Assembly: GCA_963775295.1 (NCBI GenBank)
Contig: CAVZIK010000006.1
Coordinates: 2,232,001-2,296,000 of the forward strand
Direction of reading: 5' to 3'
Origin: JAMDEO01 sp963775295
Lineage (GTDB): Bacteria > Actinomycetota > Thermoleophilia > RBG-16-64-13
DNA length: 64,000 nt
Shown here: one piece after another, positions 42,648 through 51,906 of the stretch
How the letters are laid out: every line of letters starts with the position of its first letter
How positions within the stretch are numbered: the stretch's first letter is position 1
The notes under the pieces: generated by a model
Told to the model about the DNA's origin: nothing
Database searches by the model: none
Seen by the model: the letters and a program-made list of their open reading frames with translations, nothing else
Position numbers and translations under genes: made by a program

Positions 42648-43623
42648 GCGGGACTGCATTTGCGATAGATTTGCACCTGTGACTGAGGCGTCAGCCCTTG
42701 CAGCCGCTGCGTGGATCGGCAGGGGCGACGGGGTGGCCGCGGCATTAGCCGCGAGGCGGGCCATGTCGGACGTGCTGGCTTCGATGCCGCTCTCCGCGCG
42801 GGTCATCGCAGGGCGGGCCTCGGCAGAAAGCAGCGACGGGCTGAGGGTTGGAGACGCCACCGGGTCGCGGACCGATGACTCAGAGACCTGGGATCTCGCC
42901 GTCAAGCCGTTGGAGGCGCATGCTGCTCTGGCCAGAGGGCTCGACGGTGCCTTGTCCATGCTCGCGGTGGGTCCAACCGGCAGCCTGATGTCCGTGCCCG
43001 AGATGTATATGCAGAAGATCGTGGTGGGGGGGCGCGCGGCGCGGGCAATCGACATCGATGCGCCCATCAGCCGTAACGTGGAAGCCGTAGGCGCGGCCCT
43101 CGGCCTGAGGACGAATGAGCTTACGGTCGCGGTACTCGACAGGCCCAGGCATGACGACATCATCTCTGAGATCAGGGGGTCTGGGGCTCGTCTGAAGCTC
43201 ATCGACGACGGCGATGTCTCCGCGGGCATCGCGGCGGCGGTCGAAGACACGGGTATCGACCTCTGTATCGGTGTGGGCGGATCGACGGAGGGCATTATCA
43301 CGGCCGCCGCGATGCGCTGCCTTGGGGGGGAAGTCCAAGCCCGGTTATGGCCTGTGTCCAGATATCAGGTGGAGGCGATCAAGGCTGTGGGCATCAATGA
43401 TCTCGAAGCGACACTGACAAGCAAAGAAATGGCTGGGGAGGGGGTCTTCGTGGTCGGGACCGCGGTCACGAGGGGTAGATTTTTGCGCGGCGTGGAGAGG
43501 CGTTCCGACGGTACACGAACGGAGACCATTCTCATGTGTTCGCGGTGCCACAAGATCAAATTGGTGAGAACGATCCATCGTGCATCGGGCGTTACTTCGC
43601 CTGTCGCACTGTGGACTCTTTAG
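42634..43623 (+). CDS. glpX: Class II fructose-1,6-bisphosphatase
   Basis: A 329-residue GlpX-type phosphatase for gluconeogenesis. Motifs: EASALAAAAWIGRGDGVAAA near the N-terminus, the metal/substrate segments AVGPTGSLMSVPEMYMQK, LDRPRHDDIISEIR, and CIGVGGSTEGIITAAAM. The GTG at 42634 has GAGGAG seven bases upstream and overlaps the 2PGK end. Its place after the cDPG genes links that pathway to gluconeogenic carbon flow. Confidence 0.92.
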   Translation: MTMTERDCICDRFAPVTEASALAAAAWIGRGDGVAAALAARRAMSDVLASMPLSARVIAGRASAESSDGLRVGDATGSRTDDSETWDLAVKPLEAHAALARGLDGALSMLAVGPTGSLMSVPEMYMQKIVVGGRAARAIDIDAPISRNVEAVGAALGLRTNELTVAVLDRPRHDDIISEIRGSGARLKLIDDGDVSAGIAAAVEDTGIDLCIGVGGSTEGIITAAAMRCLGGEVQARLWPVSRYQVEAIKAVGINDLEATLTSKEMAGEGVFVVGTAVTRGRFLRGVERRSDGTRTETILMCSRCHKIKLVRTIHRASGVTSPVALWTL

Positions 43624-43633
43624 CGATAACGAC

Positions 43634-44965
43634 ATGACCATCCAAGGAAAAGAAGAGCGAAAAGTGAATCAGAACGAAGAAACAAATCATGACACGGCCA
43701 CGGAGGTCAAAACGGTGGCGATAGCCGAATTGGAGCCCAAGCTATTGTCCGACCTCCACATGGTCGCCGGCGAACTGGGCATCAAGAATTTCCGAAAGTA
43801 TTCGAAGCAGGATCTCATCATGAAGATCCTCAATGAGCAGGCGCAGGATCGAGGATTGCAGTTCCGCACGGGTCTCTTGGACATCTTGCCCGATGGCTAT
43901 GGGTTCCTGCGCACGCAGGGTTACACACAGTCGGATTCTGACATTTATGTCTCCCTGTCGCAGATCCGGAGGTTCAAGCTTCGGCGCGGTGACGAGATCA
44001 CGGGGCAGGTGCGCACGCCTCGCGACAACGAGAAGTACCATGCGCTTCTCAAGATCCAGTCAGTCAACGGCATCGACCCGGAGCAGGCCCGCCACCGGCC
44101 CACCTTCGACTCGCTCACGCCGTTATTCCCGGACGAACGCCTGAGGCTCGAGACTACCCCGGACAAGATCTCTGTCCGGGTGATGGATATCATGTGCCCC
44201 ATAGGCAAGGGGCAGCGGGGTCTCATCGTTTCTCCGCCGAAGGCGGGAAAGACCACGATTCTGAAGGACATCGCCAACTCGATCGCGGAAAATAATCCCG
44301 AAGTGCACCTCCTGGTCTTGCTCGTGGACGAGCGCCCGGAAGAGGTTACCGATATGGAGCGCACGGTCAACGGCGAGGTCGTGAGTTCGACCTTCGACAT
44401 GCCGGGAGAGAATCACGTCCAGGTGACCGAACTGGTGCTCGAACGGGTCAAGCGGCTTGTGGAAGTCGGCAAGGACGTCGTGGTCCTGCTGGATTCCATC
44501 ACGAGGATGGCCCGAGCCTACAACCTACAAGCGCCGGCAAGCGGCCGGATCCTTTCCGGGGGTGTCGACTCCACCGCCCTCTATCCGCCCAAGAAGTTCT
44601 TCGGGGCGGCGCGCAACATCGAGGAGGGCGGCTCGCTGACCATTTTGGCCACCGCTCTGGTGGACACCGGGTCTCGTATGGACGAGGTGATTTTCGAGGA
44701 GTTCAAGGGCACGGGCAACTGGGAAGTCCGCTTGAGTCGTCAACTGGCGAATAAGAGGATTTTCCCCGCAATTGATATCGAGAACTCGGGCACCAGGAAA
44801 GAAGAACTGCTCATGGCACCGGAGGAAGCGAAGATGGTTTGGAAGCTCCGGGCCGTCCTGCACGCTCTCGACCCCAACGCCGCCATCGAACTCCTCATCG
44901 GGAAGCTCAAGGAAACCAAGTCGAACGCGGAATTTCTTGAGCAGATGAGGAAGAACACCCGCTAA
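43634..44965 (+). CDS. rho: Transcription termination factor Rho
   Basis: A 443-residue hexameric RNA helicase. It has the Rho N-domain (LHMVAGELGIKNFRKYSKQDL), the cold-shock RNA-binding part (GLLDILPDGYGFLR; YVSLSQIRRF), Walker A SPPKAGKTTILKDIA, Walker B VVVLLDSITRMARAY, the Q-loop and the R-loop SGGVDSTALYPPKKFFGAARN. The start is unclear: ATG 43634 has no ribosome site, whereas GTG 43664 has GAAGAG six bases upstream and would give a protein ten residues shorter. No long basic actinobacterial insert is present. Confidence 0.95.
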   Translation: MTIQGKEERKVNQNEETNHDTATEVKTVAIAELEPKLLSDLHMVAGELGIKNFRKYSKQDLIMKILNEQAQDRGLQFRTGLLDILPDGYGFLRTQGYTQSDSDIYVSLSQIRRFKLRRGDEITGQVRTPRDNEKYHALLKIQSVNGIDPEQARHRPTFDSLTPLFPDERLRLETTPDKISVRVMDIMCPIGKGQRGLIVSPPKAGKTTILKDIANSIAENNPEVHLLVLLVDERPEEVTDMERTVNGEVVSSTFDMPGENHVQVTELVLERVKRLVEVGKDVVVLLDSITRMARAYNLQAPASGRILSGGVDSTALYPPKKFFGAARNIEEGGSLTILATALVDTGSRMDEVIFEEFKGTGNWEVRLSRQLANKRIFPAIDIENSGTRKEELLMAPEEAKMVWKLRAVLHALDPNAAIELLIGKLKETKSNAEFLEQMRKNTR

Positions 44966-44984
44966 CACAGAGCGGGGGAGACTC

Positions 44985-45953
44985 GTGGCCACAGCCATTG
45001 CTGTAGAAGGCCTTCTCGTCGGCCAGTTCACCGACCTGGTGGCCGGGACAGGTTGCACCGTGGTCCTGGCTCCCGGTGGGGCCACCGCGTCCGTAGATAT
45101 TCGTGGCGGTGCTCCAGGCACTATGGAGACCGCGCTGCTGTCGCCCTACGCCTCGGTCGGTGAGATCCACGCGGTAATGCTGACGGGTGGAAGCGCTCCG
45201 GGCATGGGTGCGGCGGCCGGAGTCACCTGCTATCTCAGAGAAAAGGGCCTGGGATACCGCACTCCTTACGCACGCCTGCCTTTGATTGCAGCTGCGGTCA
45301 TCTACGACCTCGGGGTCGGCGACGCAAGCGGCTGTCCCCGGCCTGACGACGCATATCGGGCGGCGGCTCAGGCGGTGAGTGTGGTTGAAGAAGGCTCAGT
45401 CGGGGCCGGCACGGGAGCCACCGTAGGTAAGATTCTCGGGGCCGACGGAATGATGAAGGGTGGAGTGGCTCTCGCCTCCGTTGCCGTGGGCGGGGAAGTG
45501 ACCGTCACGGCTCTCACGGTGGTCAACGCCCTGGGGGACGTCCTCGACGAGGAGGGCGGGATTTTGGCGGGCGCTCGCCGCCTGGGCGGCTTCGTCAACA
45601 GCCAACAGTTTCTCACCCAGATGACCACCTCGCCGGGTTTCAATGCAATGGAGAGCACTACGCTTTCCGTGGTCATGACCGACGCGAAACTGGACAAGCT
45701 GCAATGCGGCATCGTTGCACGGATGAGCCACGACGGATTTGCGCGTGCCATCTGCCCGGTACACACTCCGGTGGACGGCGACTGCATTTTCGTGATGGCC
45801 ACGGGCAGCAGGCGCTCCAACGTCTTCCAGATCGGCGCCGCGGCCTCGGAGGCGGTGGCGACCAGTATCCGGCGCGCCGTCAGGGTTGCTCAGGGTCGCC
45901 CGGGCATCCCCTCCGTGGCAGACCTAATGGATCACGTAGAATCGGCAACGTAG
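44985..45953 (+). CDS. P1-family (DmpA/NylC-like) peptidase
   Basis: A 322-residue N-terminal-nucleophile hydrolase of the S58 type. Typical blocks: VGQFTDLVAGTGCTVVLAP, AVMLTGGSAPGMGAAAGV, GAGTGATVGKILG and ESTTLSVVMTDAKLDKLQC, the last holding the presumed self-cleavage/nucleophile Thr. Relatives include aminopeptidase DmpA and nylon oligomer hydrolase. GTG 44985 follows GCGGGGGAG. It lies between rho and panC with short gaps, but a link to pantothenate is not established. Confidence 0.88.
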   Translation: MATAIAVEGLLVGQFTDLVAGTGCTVVLAPGGATASVDIRGGAPGTMETALLSPYASVGEIHAVMLTGGSAPGMGAAAGVTCYLREKGLGYRTPYARLPLIAAAVIYDLGVGDASGCPRPDDAYRAAAQAVSVVEEGSVGAGTGATVGKILGADGMMKGGVALASVAVGGEVTVTALTVVNALGDVLDEEGGILAGARRLGGFVNSQQFLTQMTTSPGFNAMESTTLSVVMTDAKLDKLQCGIVARMSHDGFARAICPVHTPVDGDCIFVMATGSRRSNVFQIGAAASEAVATSIRRAVRVAQGRPGIPSVADLMDHVESAT

Positions 45954-45960
45954 GGCCGTC

Positions 45961-46833
45961 GTGGACATTGAGCCGAGCGCCTCGAGTATCTCTTGCGTGG
46001 CGACCATCTCCGGCATCAGGACGGTGGTGGAGCAAGCGCGGGGGGATGGCAAGGTAGTAGGCCTGGTGCCGACGATGGGGGCGTTCCACGAGGGCCACCT
46101 TTCGTTGATCCGCAGGGCTCGGTCGGAATGCGGACTGGTGGTCGTATGGATCTTTGTGAACCCCACTCAGTTCGGACCCGGGGAGGACTTGGAGCGGTAT
46201 CCGCGGGACCTGGAACGCGACCGCGGGTTGGCTGCACAGGCCGGTGCAGACGTGATCTTTCATCCGAGCGTGGCCGAGATCTACCCGAAGGGGTTCTCCA
46301 CCTGGGTAGAGGTAGAAGGGCTCGGAGAAGGATTGTGCGGCGCGGCGCGCCCTGGCCACTTCCGCGGAGTCTGCACAGTGGTCGCGAAGTTTTTCAACAT
46401 CTGCGAACCGGATCGAGCGTACTTCGGGCAGAAGGACGCGCAGCAGCTCGCAATCATTCGGCGGATGGTCCGCGATCTGAACATGCGCCCCGAAATCGTC
46501 CCTTGCGCAACGGTTCGGGAGGCCGACGGGCTTGCCCTGAGTTCCCGGAATGCGTACCTGAGCCCGGAGGAACGGCGACAGGCGGTGGTCCTCGCTCAGG
46601 CGCTGCGAGCCGCCGAGACACTCGTGCGCGGGGGAGAGAGAAATGCCTCTGTCCTCGAGGCTTGCATACGCGACGTGCTGGCCTTCGCGCCGTTGGCGGA
46701 GGTAGACTACATCGCTATCGTGGACGCCGAAGAGCTTCGACCTATCACCTCTGTCGCGGGCGAATGTCTGATCGCCCTGGCGGTGCGGTTTGGAACCACG
46801 AGGCTCATCGACAATATTTCGCTGAGGGTCTAG
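45961..46833 (+). CDS. panC: Pantothenate synthetase
   Basis: A 290-residue enzyme joining pantoate and beta-alanine with ATP. Motifs: HIGH-type VPTMGAFHEGHLSLIRRAR, FVNPTQFGPGEDLERYPRDL, HFRGVCTVVAKFFNI, YFGQKDAQQLAIIRR and the LSSRNAYLSPEER block. GTG 45961 lies 7 bases after the peptidase stop. A DUF2520 oxidoreductase, often near pan genes, is found 5 kb away on the other strand. panB and panD are not in the window. Confidence 0.95.
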   Translation: MDIEPSASSISCVATISGIRTVVEQARGDGKVVGLVPTMGAFHEGHLSLIRRARSECGLVVVWIFVNPTQFGPGEDLERYPRDLERDRGLAAQAGADVIFHPSVAEIYPKGFSTWVEVEGLGEGLCGAARPGHFRGVCTVVAKFFNICEPDRAYFGQKDAQQLAIIRRMVRDLNMRPEIVPCATVREADGLALSSRNAYLSPEERRQAVVLAQALRAAETLVRGGERNASVLEACIRDVLAFAPLAEVDYIAIVDAEELRPITSVAGECLIALAVRFGTTRLIDNISLRV

Positions 46834-46941
46834 CGTCCTCGCCGACTCCGGTGTGAAGCGACCGTCGGCGCTGTCGGCGTCGGTGATGAAGGTGGTGGGA
46901 CCTCTCCGGTCAGTGGGTGGAGCTGCCCTTCGAGGCACGAT

Positions 46942-48297
46942 TCATCGGGCGAGGATCTGTTCCACCGCGTCGGCAAAGATCTCGGTGTGCCGGTCGACGT
47001 CCGCCGTCCCGTGGCTGGACGACATCAGGGCCATGTTGTGGAATGGTGTGAGCAGGACACCGTGGTTGAGCATGTAGAGATGGAACCAAGCTTCGAGTTG
47101 TGGATCGACGGCGTCCGCGGCCTGGGCGCCATTACGGGGTGGATCGCAGAAGCAGTACTCGGCCCGGCAACCAAGCCGTTGCACCGTCCAGGGTAGTCCC
47201 TGGCATTGGATCACCGATGCCACGCCCGCGGTCCAGCGTTCGGCCAGCGGAATCGCAATGTCGAAGTCTCGCTCCCGAAGGGCGTTGCTCAACGTTGCTC
47301 TCACAGCGGCTACGGAGAGCGCGTTTCCCGCCAACGTGCCCCCGATGCCGCTCACGTCCACGCCTTCGCTGTTGAAGAAGTCTTCCAGCCGCGCACCCAC
47401 ATCCGCACTCATGCCGTAGGCCGCCGCGGGAATGCCACCAGCGATAGGTTTTCCGATAGTGAGAAGGTCGGGCTCGAGGCGCCAGGCGGAGGTGGCCCCA
47501 CCCGGGCCGGCACTGATGGTGTGAGTCTCGTCAATGGCCAGCAGAGTGCCCGTTTGTCTGGTGATGGCGCGTAAAGCCTCGTGATAGCCGGCGTCGGGAA
47601 GCACGATGCCGATATTGGTCAGAGCGGGTTCCGCGAGTACGCAGGCGACATCCCTGGGCGCGAGTGCCTCTTCCAGCGCTGCTATATCGTTGAATTGAAT
47701 CACCTTGGTGGTGCAAGCTGGATCAAACGGTGCGCCGATGTTCGACTCCCGGGGTTCTGTCTCGCCGGAGGCGCCCATGGTTACGAGGGTTTCGTCCACC
47801 GTGCCGTGATAGCACCAGTCGAAGACCAGGATCTTCGGTCGGCCGGTGAGGTAGCGGGCGATGCGAAGGACAAATCGGTTCGCGTCGGTGGCCGTTAGCG
47901 CGAGTTGCCACAACGGTAACCCAAACCTGCGCTTCAGTTCGCCGGCCACCCAGATGGCGTCTTCGGTCGGAAGCATGGTGGTGATGCCGCGTGACGCCTG
48001 CGTGGCAAGAGCCTCGGCTACGAAGTGAAGCGCATGGCCGGTCATGGCACCGGTGTCTCCGAGGGCGAAGTCGATGTACTCATTGCCGTCGACGTCGGTG
48101 ACGCGGGCTCCCGCGGCATAGTCCATGAAGACAGGAAAGCTTCCTGCCCAGCGCGTCATCCAAGCCATGGGCACTCCGGTGAGCAGGTTGTCCTTGGCCT
48201 TCGCGGCTAGCGTCGCCGATGAAGGATGGGTGTCGACAAAACGGCGACGTTCGTCGGCCAAGCGAACCTGCAGTAGGTCACGATCGACGGCGGTCAT
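46942..48297 (-). CDS. Class III aminotransferase, glutamate-1-semialdehyde aminomutase-like
   Basis: A 451-residue PLP protein resembling HemL-type aminomutases and related aminotransferases. Motifs: VTDVDGNEYIDFALGDTGAMTGHA, FDWCYHGTVDETLV, LLAIDETHTISAGPGG and the PLP lysine in LLTIGKPIAGGIPAA. The HemL gabaculine-region residues and the lack of other hem genes make a heme role doubtful; aspartate- or amine-specific transamination is as likely. It is the first gene of a short minus-strand group with no obvious operon partner. Confidence 0.8.
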   Translation of the reverse strand: MTAVDRDLLQVRLADERRRFVDTHPSSATLAAKAKDNLLTGVPMAWMTRWAGSFPVFMDYAAGARVTDVDGNEYIDFALGDTGAMTGHALHFVAEALATQASRGITTMLPTEDAIWVAGELKRRFGLPLWQLALTATDANRFVLRIARYLTGRPKILVFDWCYHGTVDETLVTMGASGETEPRESNIGAPFDPACTTKVIQFNDIAALEEALAPRDVACVLAEPALTNIGIVLPDAGYHEALRAITRQTGTLLAIDETHTISAGPGGATSAWRLEPDLLTIGKPIAGGIPAAAYGMSADVGARLEDFFNSEGVDVSGIGGTLAGNALSVAAVRATLSNALRERDFDIAIPLAERWTAGVASVIQCQGLPWTVQRLGCRAEYCFCDPPRNGAQAADAVDPQLEAWFHLYMLNHGVLLTPFHNMALMSSSHGTADVDRHTEIFADAVEQILAR

Positions 48298-48375
48298 TGT
48301 TCCCCCAAAAGAGCTCGACGTTGTGCCACCGACCTTATCCTATGAGCCGGAAGCTTGGAAAGAGGTGAGTGTAAG

Positions 48376-48957
48376 CTAGGTCGACGAAACGGTTCCGAGA
48401 AAGGAGTAGCTGTTGAATCTGTGGCGGGTTGCCGACCCCAAGATGCCGCGATCGGACATAAACGCGGTGATCTGCGGGATCGACATGAACGTCGCGGGCT
48501 CACCCAGAGCCCGCTCCATCAGGGCGGCTCCGCGGACTAGTCCTTTGGGTTCCAGGTCGAGGATCAGCACGCCTCCTCCCGGTCGGACCACCCGTGCCAT
48601 CTCGTGCACGGCGCGATCTTGATCGCGAAAGTGGTGGAAGGCGTCACTGCAAACCAAGGCGTCGAAATAGCCCGCCGAAAAAGGAAGGGATTCCGCCAGG
48701 GCCAGGGAGACGCTCACGCGGGGGTCAGGGGACACTCTAACCAGCATCTGCGGAGTCGCGTCGGCGATCACCGCCCGGGTCTCCAATACTGCAGCCACGC
48801 CCGCGCCGAGTTGACCCGTGCCACCCGCGAGATCGAGGATCGGTAGTCCCCCGGAAGCATAGGGTCGCAGCATCCCGGCGACGGCTCGAAAGTCATCGTC
48901 AGACCAGCGTCGACCTGCCAACTTGAAGAGAGGAGCAGACCAAGCAAAAAAGGACAT
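48376..48957 (-). CDS. Class I SAM-dependent methyltransferase
   Basis: A 193-residue Rossmann methyltransferase (UbiE/Methyltransf_11 type). Motif I is PILDLAGGTGQLGAGVA, motif II region VIADATPQML, then AESLPFSAGYFDALVCSDAFHHF and the post-motif RVVRPGGGVLILDLE. Small for the family, with a minimal C-terminal part. The substrate is unknown. It begins with an ATG at 48957, downstream of a DUF1326 gene on the same strand. Confidence 0.85.
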   Translation of the reverse strand: MSFFAWSAPLFKLAGRRWSDDDFRAVAGMLRPYASGGLPILDLAGGTGQLGAGVAAVLETRAVIADATPQMLVRVSPDPRVSVSLALAESLPFSAGYFDALVCSDAFHHFRDQDRAVHEMARVVRPGGGVLILDLEPKGLVRGAALMERALGEPATFMSIPQITAFMSDRGILGSATRHRFNSYSFLGTVSST

Positions 48958-49059
48958 GAGACGCGAGGCCTCCCGTGAGAATCAGAGACTTGATAGAGGG
49001 TGCTGTCTCGGGTCTTTCTCGCCGGGAAGGCTTTCCTAAACCTTGCTCCGTTATGCCTA

Positions 49060-49659
49060 TCAGTCAGGGGGAGACGTCATCACGAAATCCGCCCAAGTGG
49101 CGCACCGATTACGATATTCGAAGTGCTTATCGTAATCCGACCAATGCCAGAAGGGTGAATGCGCGGCCTTGACATCCGATAGAAAAGGAAGCGTGACATT
49201 TTCCATGCGCACCGGCTGGCCGCCGTGGCTCTTCGTCAACTCCATCCTCATCTCGCCGGAAGGCATTCTCACCTGCACCGCGCCCTCTTCCTCGGTGATA
49301 TCGATAGTCACATACTTGAGCCCAAGGACCCTCTGCATCAGTACCCCGCCAAGCGCCTGCACTGCCAACGTGTCTAGAATCTCGCGTTGCCGCGGGTTGG
49401 CGCTGTCGCTGATGTACACGGCGCCTTCGGAACCCTTAGTCAGCACTTCCGCATAGGTGGAATGGGGGAGATCTCCAATGTAGACAGCGTTGATGCCCGC
49501 GAGATCGACATCGCCAACCTTTCCCTCAGTGATTCTGAAGACCATGAAGTATCGGCAGCCTCCCTCCTTGTCGCGTCCGAAATAGTAGGGGCAATGGCCT
49601 TCGGAAGCACAGGTCTCGTGGTAAGTGCCTCTGATCTCCCATTCAGGTCTTGGCAACAT
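49060..49659 (-). CDS. DUF1326 domain protein
   Basis: A 199-residue protein beginning PEWEIRGTYHETCASEGHCPYYFGRD, with the cysteine pattern typical of DUF1326 (WxxxGxxxExC...CPxxF...GxC). The rest is beta-rich (VGDVDLAGINAVYIGDLPHS; YVTIDITEEEGAVQVRMPSG). The ATG at 49659 has AAGGAGG eight bases upstream; that ribosome site overlaps an earlier ATG (49677), which is therefore not the start. The function of the family is unknown; the conserved cysteines may bind a metal. Confidence 0.8.
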   Translation of the reverse strand: MLPRPEWEIRGTYHETCASEGHCPYYFGRDKEGGCRYFMVFRITEGKVGDVDLAGINAVYIGDLPHSTYAEVLTKGSEGAVYISDSANPRQREILDTLAVQALGGVLMQRVLGLKYVTIDITEEEGAVQVRMPSGEMRMELTKSHGGQPVRMENVTLPFLSDVKAAHSPFWHWSDYDKHFEYRNRCATWADFVMTSPPD

Positions 49660-50115
49660 TGCTTCTACCTCCTTCATGCATGGACAGTCGGTTGACGCCT
49701 GAGTTCAGTGTGGTTTGCGGACGAAAGGCAAACACCAGCTGCAACCGTGACGTCCGTCCGCCGGATTGGCCCGCCTGGGGTCCGGCGTTGGCGGCAATGG
49801 CGGCGACCACACCGATCTCCCTTCTCGCTCGTTGGTCGCTGCGACCATTCTATCCCCGAAACAGGCATGGTAGAAGCAGGGGGAAAGGTGTGTCCCGGAA
49901 CCCGCACTAGGGAGACGGGATGAGAGGACACTCCGGAGGAGACCCTTCGCGTACAGGTTGGAAATGCACTTCTGAGGGGCCGCGGCGCCGCCCGGCCGGC
50001 ACGCGGTTGAGGCCGATGCGAACAATGCGGAATTGCGACCGGCCGCCATGTGATCGCAGGCCGTAGAAGAACGAAACGAGCCCTCCATCTGCAAGGGCTT
50101 CTCGGTGGCTGGTCC
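49660..50115. other. 456-base stretch without a convincing gene
   Basis: Several overlapping frames are open (for example 49705-50094 minus), but none has a ribosome site, a domain-like sequence or codon use like its neighbours. The region must hold the promoter of the DUF1326 gene and the 3' end of the HPS-RraA transcript. I see no RNA gene or repeat in it. Confidence 0.5.
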
Positions 50116-51402
50116 CTAATGCTTCTCCCACCGCTGAAGATACGCCACCTGGCTGAGCGTGCTCCCGGCCCGAATTTCCTGCCGGAGACGGTTCTCCTTC
50201 TCTAGGACGTCCATGGCTCGGTTGGTGTACTCCACAGCTTTCTCCTGGGGAATGACGCACACGCCGTCGTCGTCGCCGATGATCCAGTCGCCCGGGGAGA
50301 TCCTCACCCCCGAGATGCGGATGGGCACGCCGGTCTCGCCGAAGCCCTTGGGTTCGCCCGCAGTCGGCGTCACCAGACTGCAGAAGAGCGGGAAGCCGAG
50401 TTCTCGGATGTCTCCGCTGTCGCGAGCCGCACCGAAGATAACCACGCCTGCCAGCCCGCGTTGGATGGCGGAGTTGGTCGCCAGTTCGCCCCAGACCGCC
50501 GGGGCTGCGCCGCCGGCGTCGATGACGATCACGTCGCCGGGCTCGGCCTCGTCGATGGCTTCAACAGGTTTGCACCAGTCGCCGGGGAAGGTCCGCACCG
50601 TGAACGCAGGGCCGACCATTTTGGATCCTGGGGTGATAGGACGGAGGCCGGGGATGTCGCCGCTGCGATGAAGGGCGTCGGAGACATTGGCGGCCGAGAC
50701 CCGAGCGAGCATTCCACGTAAGTCGGGCCCGGTGGCTCGGACGAAGAATTCGGACTTCACCGCTACACGAGTCTCCATGGCCTGCTTCACTGCCTTGGTG
50801 GCCGCGGTGGCATCCACCGCTTTGGTGATGGCACCGCCGACCACGACAATGGAAGCCCCGGCCTCGATGGCCAGCGCAGCCGTCTCCGAGTTGATGCCGC
50901 CTGCCACCGCGATGGGTATGGATACCGCCTTGGCCACTTCACGCAGCGTGTCCCACGGGGTCTTTCCTTGCATCTGCTCGTCGATGGCGATGTGAATCCC
51001 GACATAACTGGCGCCCATGGCTTCCACCGCGATGGCTCGGGACACGACATCTGCGACCTGAACCATGTCCACGACGATCGCCGCGCCGTAGTTTTGAGCA
51101 GCCTCGATGCACTCGCGGATGGTGGCGTCCGACGCCGCCCCGAGGACACCCACCACCTGGGCGCCCGCCTTGGCCGCGTACTCGACCTCGGCTCGGCCGG
51201 CGTCCATGGTCTTCATGTCCGCGACGACCGTGAGATGCGGCCAACGAGATTTGATCTCTCTCACGGCCTGCAGACCTTCGCTCTTGATGAGTGGAGTGCC
51301 GGCCTCCAACCAGTCGGCGCCGCCTGCGACCGCTTCTTCGGCCACCTGCAGAGCGCGGGGGAGATCGACGAAATCGAGGGCCAGTTGCAGAACCGGTTTC
51401 AT
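50116..51402 (-). CDS. Hexulose-6-phosphate synthase / RraA-like fusion protein
   Basis: A 428-residue two-domain protein. Residues 1-210 are a 3-hexulose-6-phosphate synthase (orotidine-decarboxylase-fold) domain: LQLALDFVDLPRALQVAEEA, ADWLEAGTPLIKSEGL, VVADMKTMDAGRAEVEYAAK, VAGGINSETAALAIEAGAS. Residues 225-428 are an RraA/HMG-aldolase-like domain: VSAANVSDALHRSGDIPGLR, VDCKP-like DWCKPVEAIDEAEPGDVIVIDAGG, GVVIFGAARDSGDIRELGFPLF. HPS condenses formaldehyde with ribulose 5-phosphate or runs in reverse for pentose synthesis. The same domain order is known in archaea and some bacteria. ATG 51402 follows AGGAAGG. Confidence 0.85.
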   Translation of the reverse strand: MKPVLQLALDFVDLPRALQVAEEAVAGGADWLEAGTPLIKSEGLQAVREIKSRWPHLTVVADMKTMDAGRAEVEYAAKAGAQVVGVLGAASDATIRECIEAAQNYGAAIVVDMVQVADVVSRAIAVEAMGASYVGIHIAIDEQMQGKTPWDTLREVAKAVSIPIAVAGGINSETAALAIEAGASIVVVGGAITKAVDATAATKAVKQAMETRVAVKSEFFVRATGPDLRGMLARVSAANVSDALHRSGDIPGLRPITPGSKMVGPAFTVRTFPGDWCKPVEAIDEAEPGDVIVIDAGGAAPAVWGELATNSAIQRGLAGVVIFGAARDSGDIRELGFPLFCSLVTPTAGEPKGFGETGVPIRISGVRISPGDWIIGDDDGVCVIPQEKAVEYTNRAMDVLEKENRLRQEIRAGSTLSQVAYLQRWEKH

Positions 51403-51415
51403 TGGAGCGACCTTC

Positions 51416-51871
51416 CTATTTGACGCCGAGAAATTGAACGATGACCGTTCTCTCTCGAGGGCGGTTGTCGAAGCACACGAAACAGATCTCCTGCCATCTG
51501 CCCAATAGCAGAGCGGCATCCTCGATGGGAACGACCAGGGAAGGACCCAGCAGGCCTGCGCGGACATGCGCGTGACCGTTGCCGTCGACGTTGGTGCGAT
51601 TGTGCTCGTAGTCGTCGTAGATGGGCGGTGCGATCCTATCGAACAGATTCTGGAAATCCTGGACCACCCCCGGCTCGAATTCTAGCGTGGTGAGCGCGCC
51701 TGTGGCTCCCGGCACGAAGATTGTGACGGTGCCCGCTCGCAGGTCGGTCTGCTCCGACAGTCTGCGCACCTCGGCGGTGATGTTGATGACGTCGGCGCCG
51801 CCTGCCGACTGGAAGCATATGCGCTCGGTGACCACTACGACTTCGCCCGAGACCGCGGTTGCTGCTGACAT
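51416..51871 (-). CDS. YjbQ family (UPF0047) protein
   Basis: A 151-residue single-domain protein: AGTVTIFVPGATGALTTLEF, DDYEHNRTNVDGNGHAHVRA, GLLGPSLVVPIEDAALLLGRWQ and RERTVIVQFLG. E. coli YjbQ has weak thiamine-phosphate synthase activity; the physiological role is unsettled. ATG 51871 has GGAGG eight bases upstream; an alternative ATG at 51910 overlaps the upstream stop (ATGA). It lies 13 bases before the HPS-RraA gene, in an apparent three-gene operon. Confidence 0.85.
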   Translation of the reverse strand: MSAATAVSGEVVVVTERICFQSAGGADVINITAEVRRLSEQTDLRAGTVTIFVPGATGALTTLEFEPGVVQDFQNLFDRIAPPIYDDYEHNRTNVDGNGHAHVRAGLLGPSLVVPIEDAALLLGRWQEICFVCFDNRPRERTVIVQFLGVK

Positions 51872-51906
51872 GGATGGGTCCTCCAGATGGTTCGATTGCT
51901 TACCGT

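Noticed and set aside
49705..50094. A 129-codon minus frame in the gap before the HPS-RraA gene
   Set aside because: No ribosome site, odd composition (Ser/Arg/Pro/Cys-rich) and no domain.
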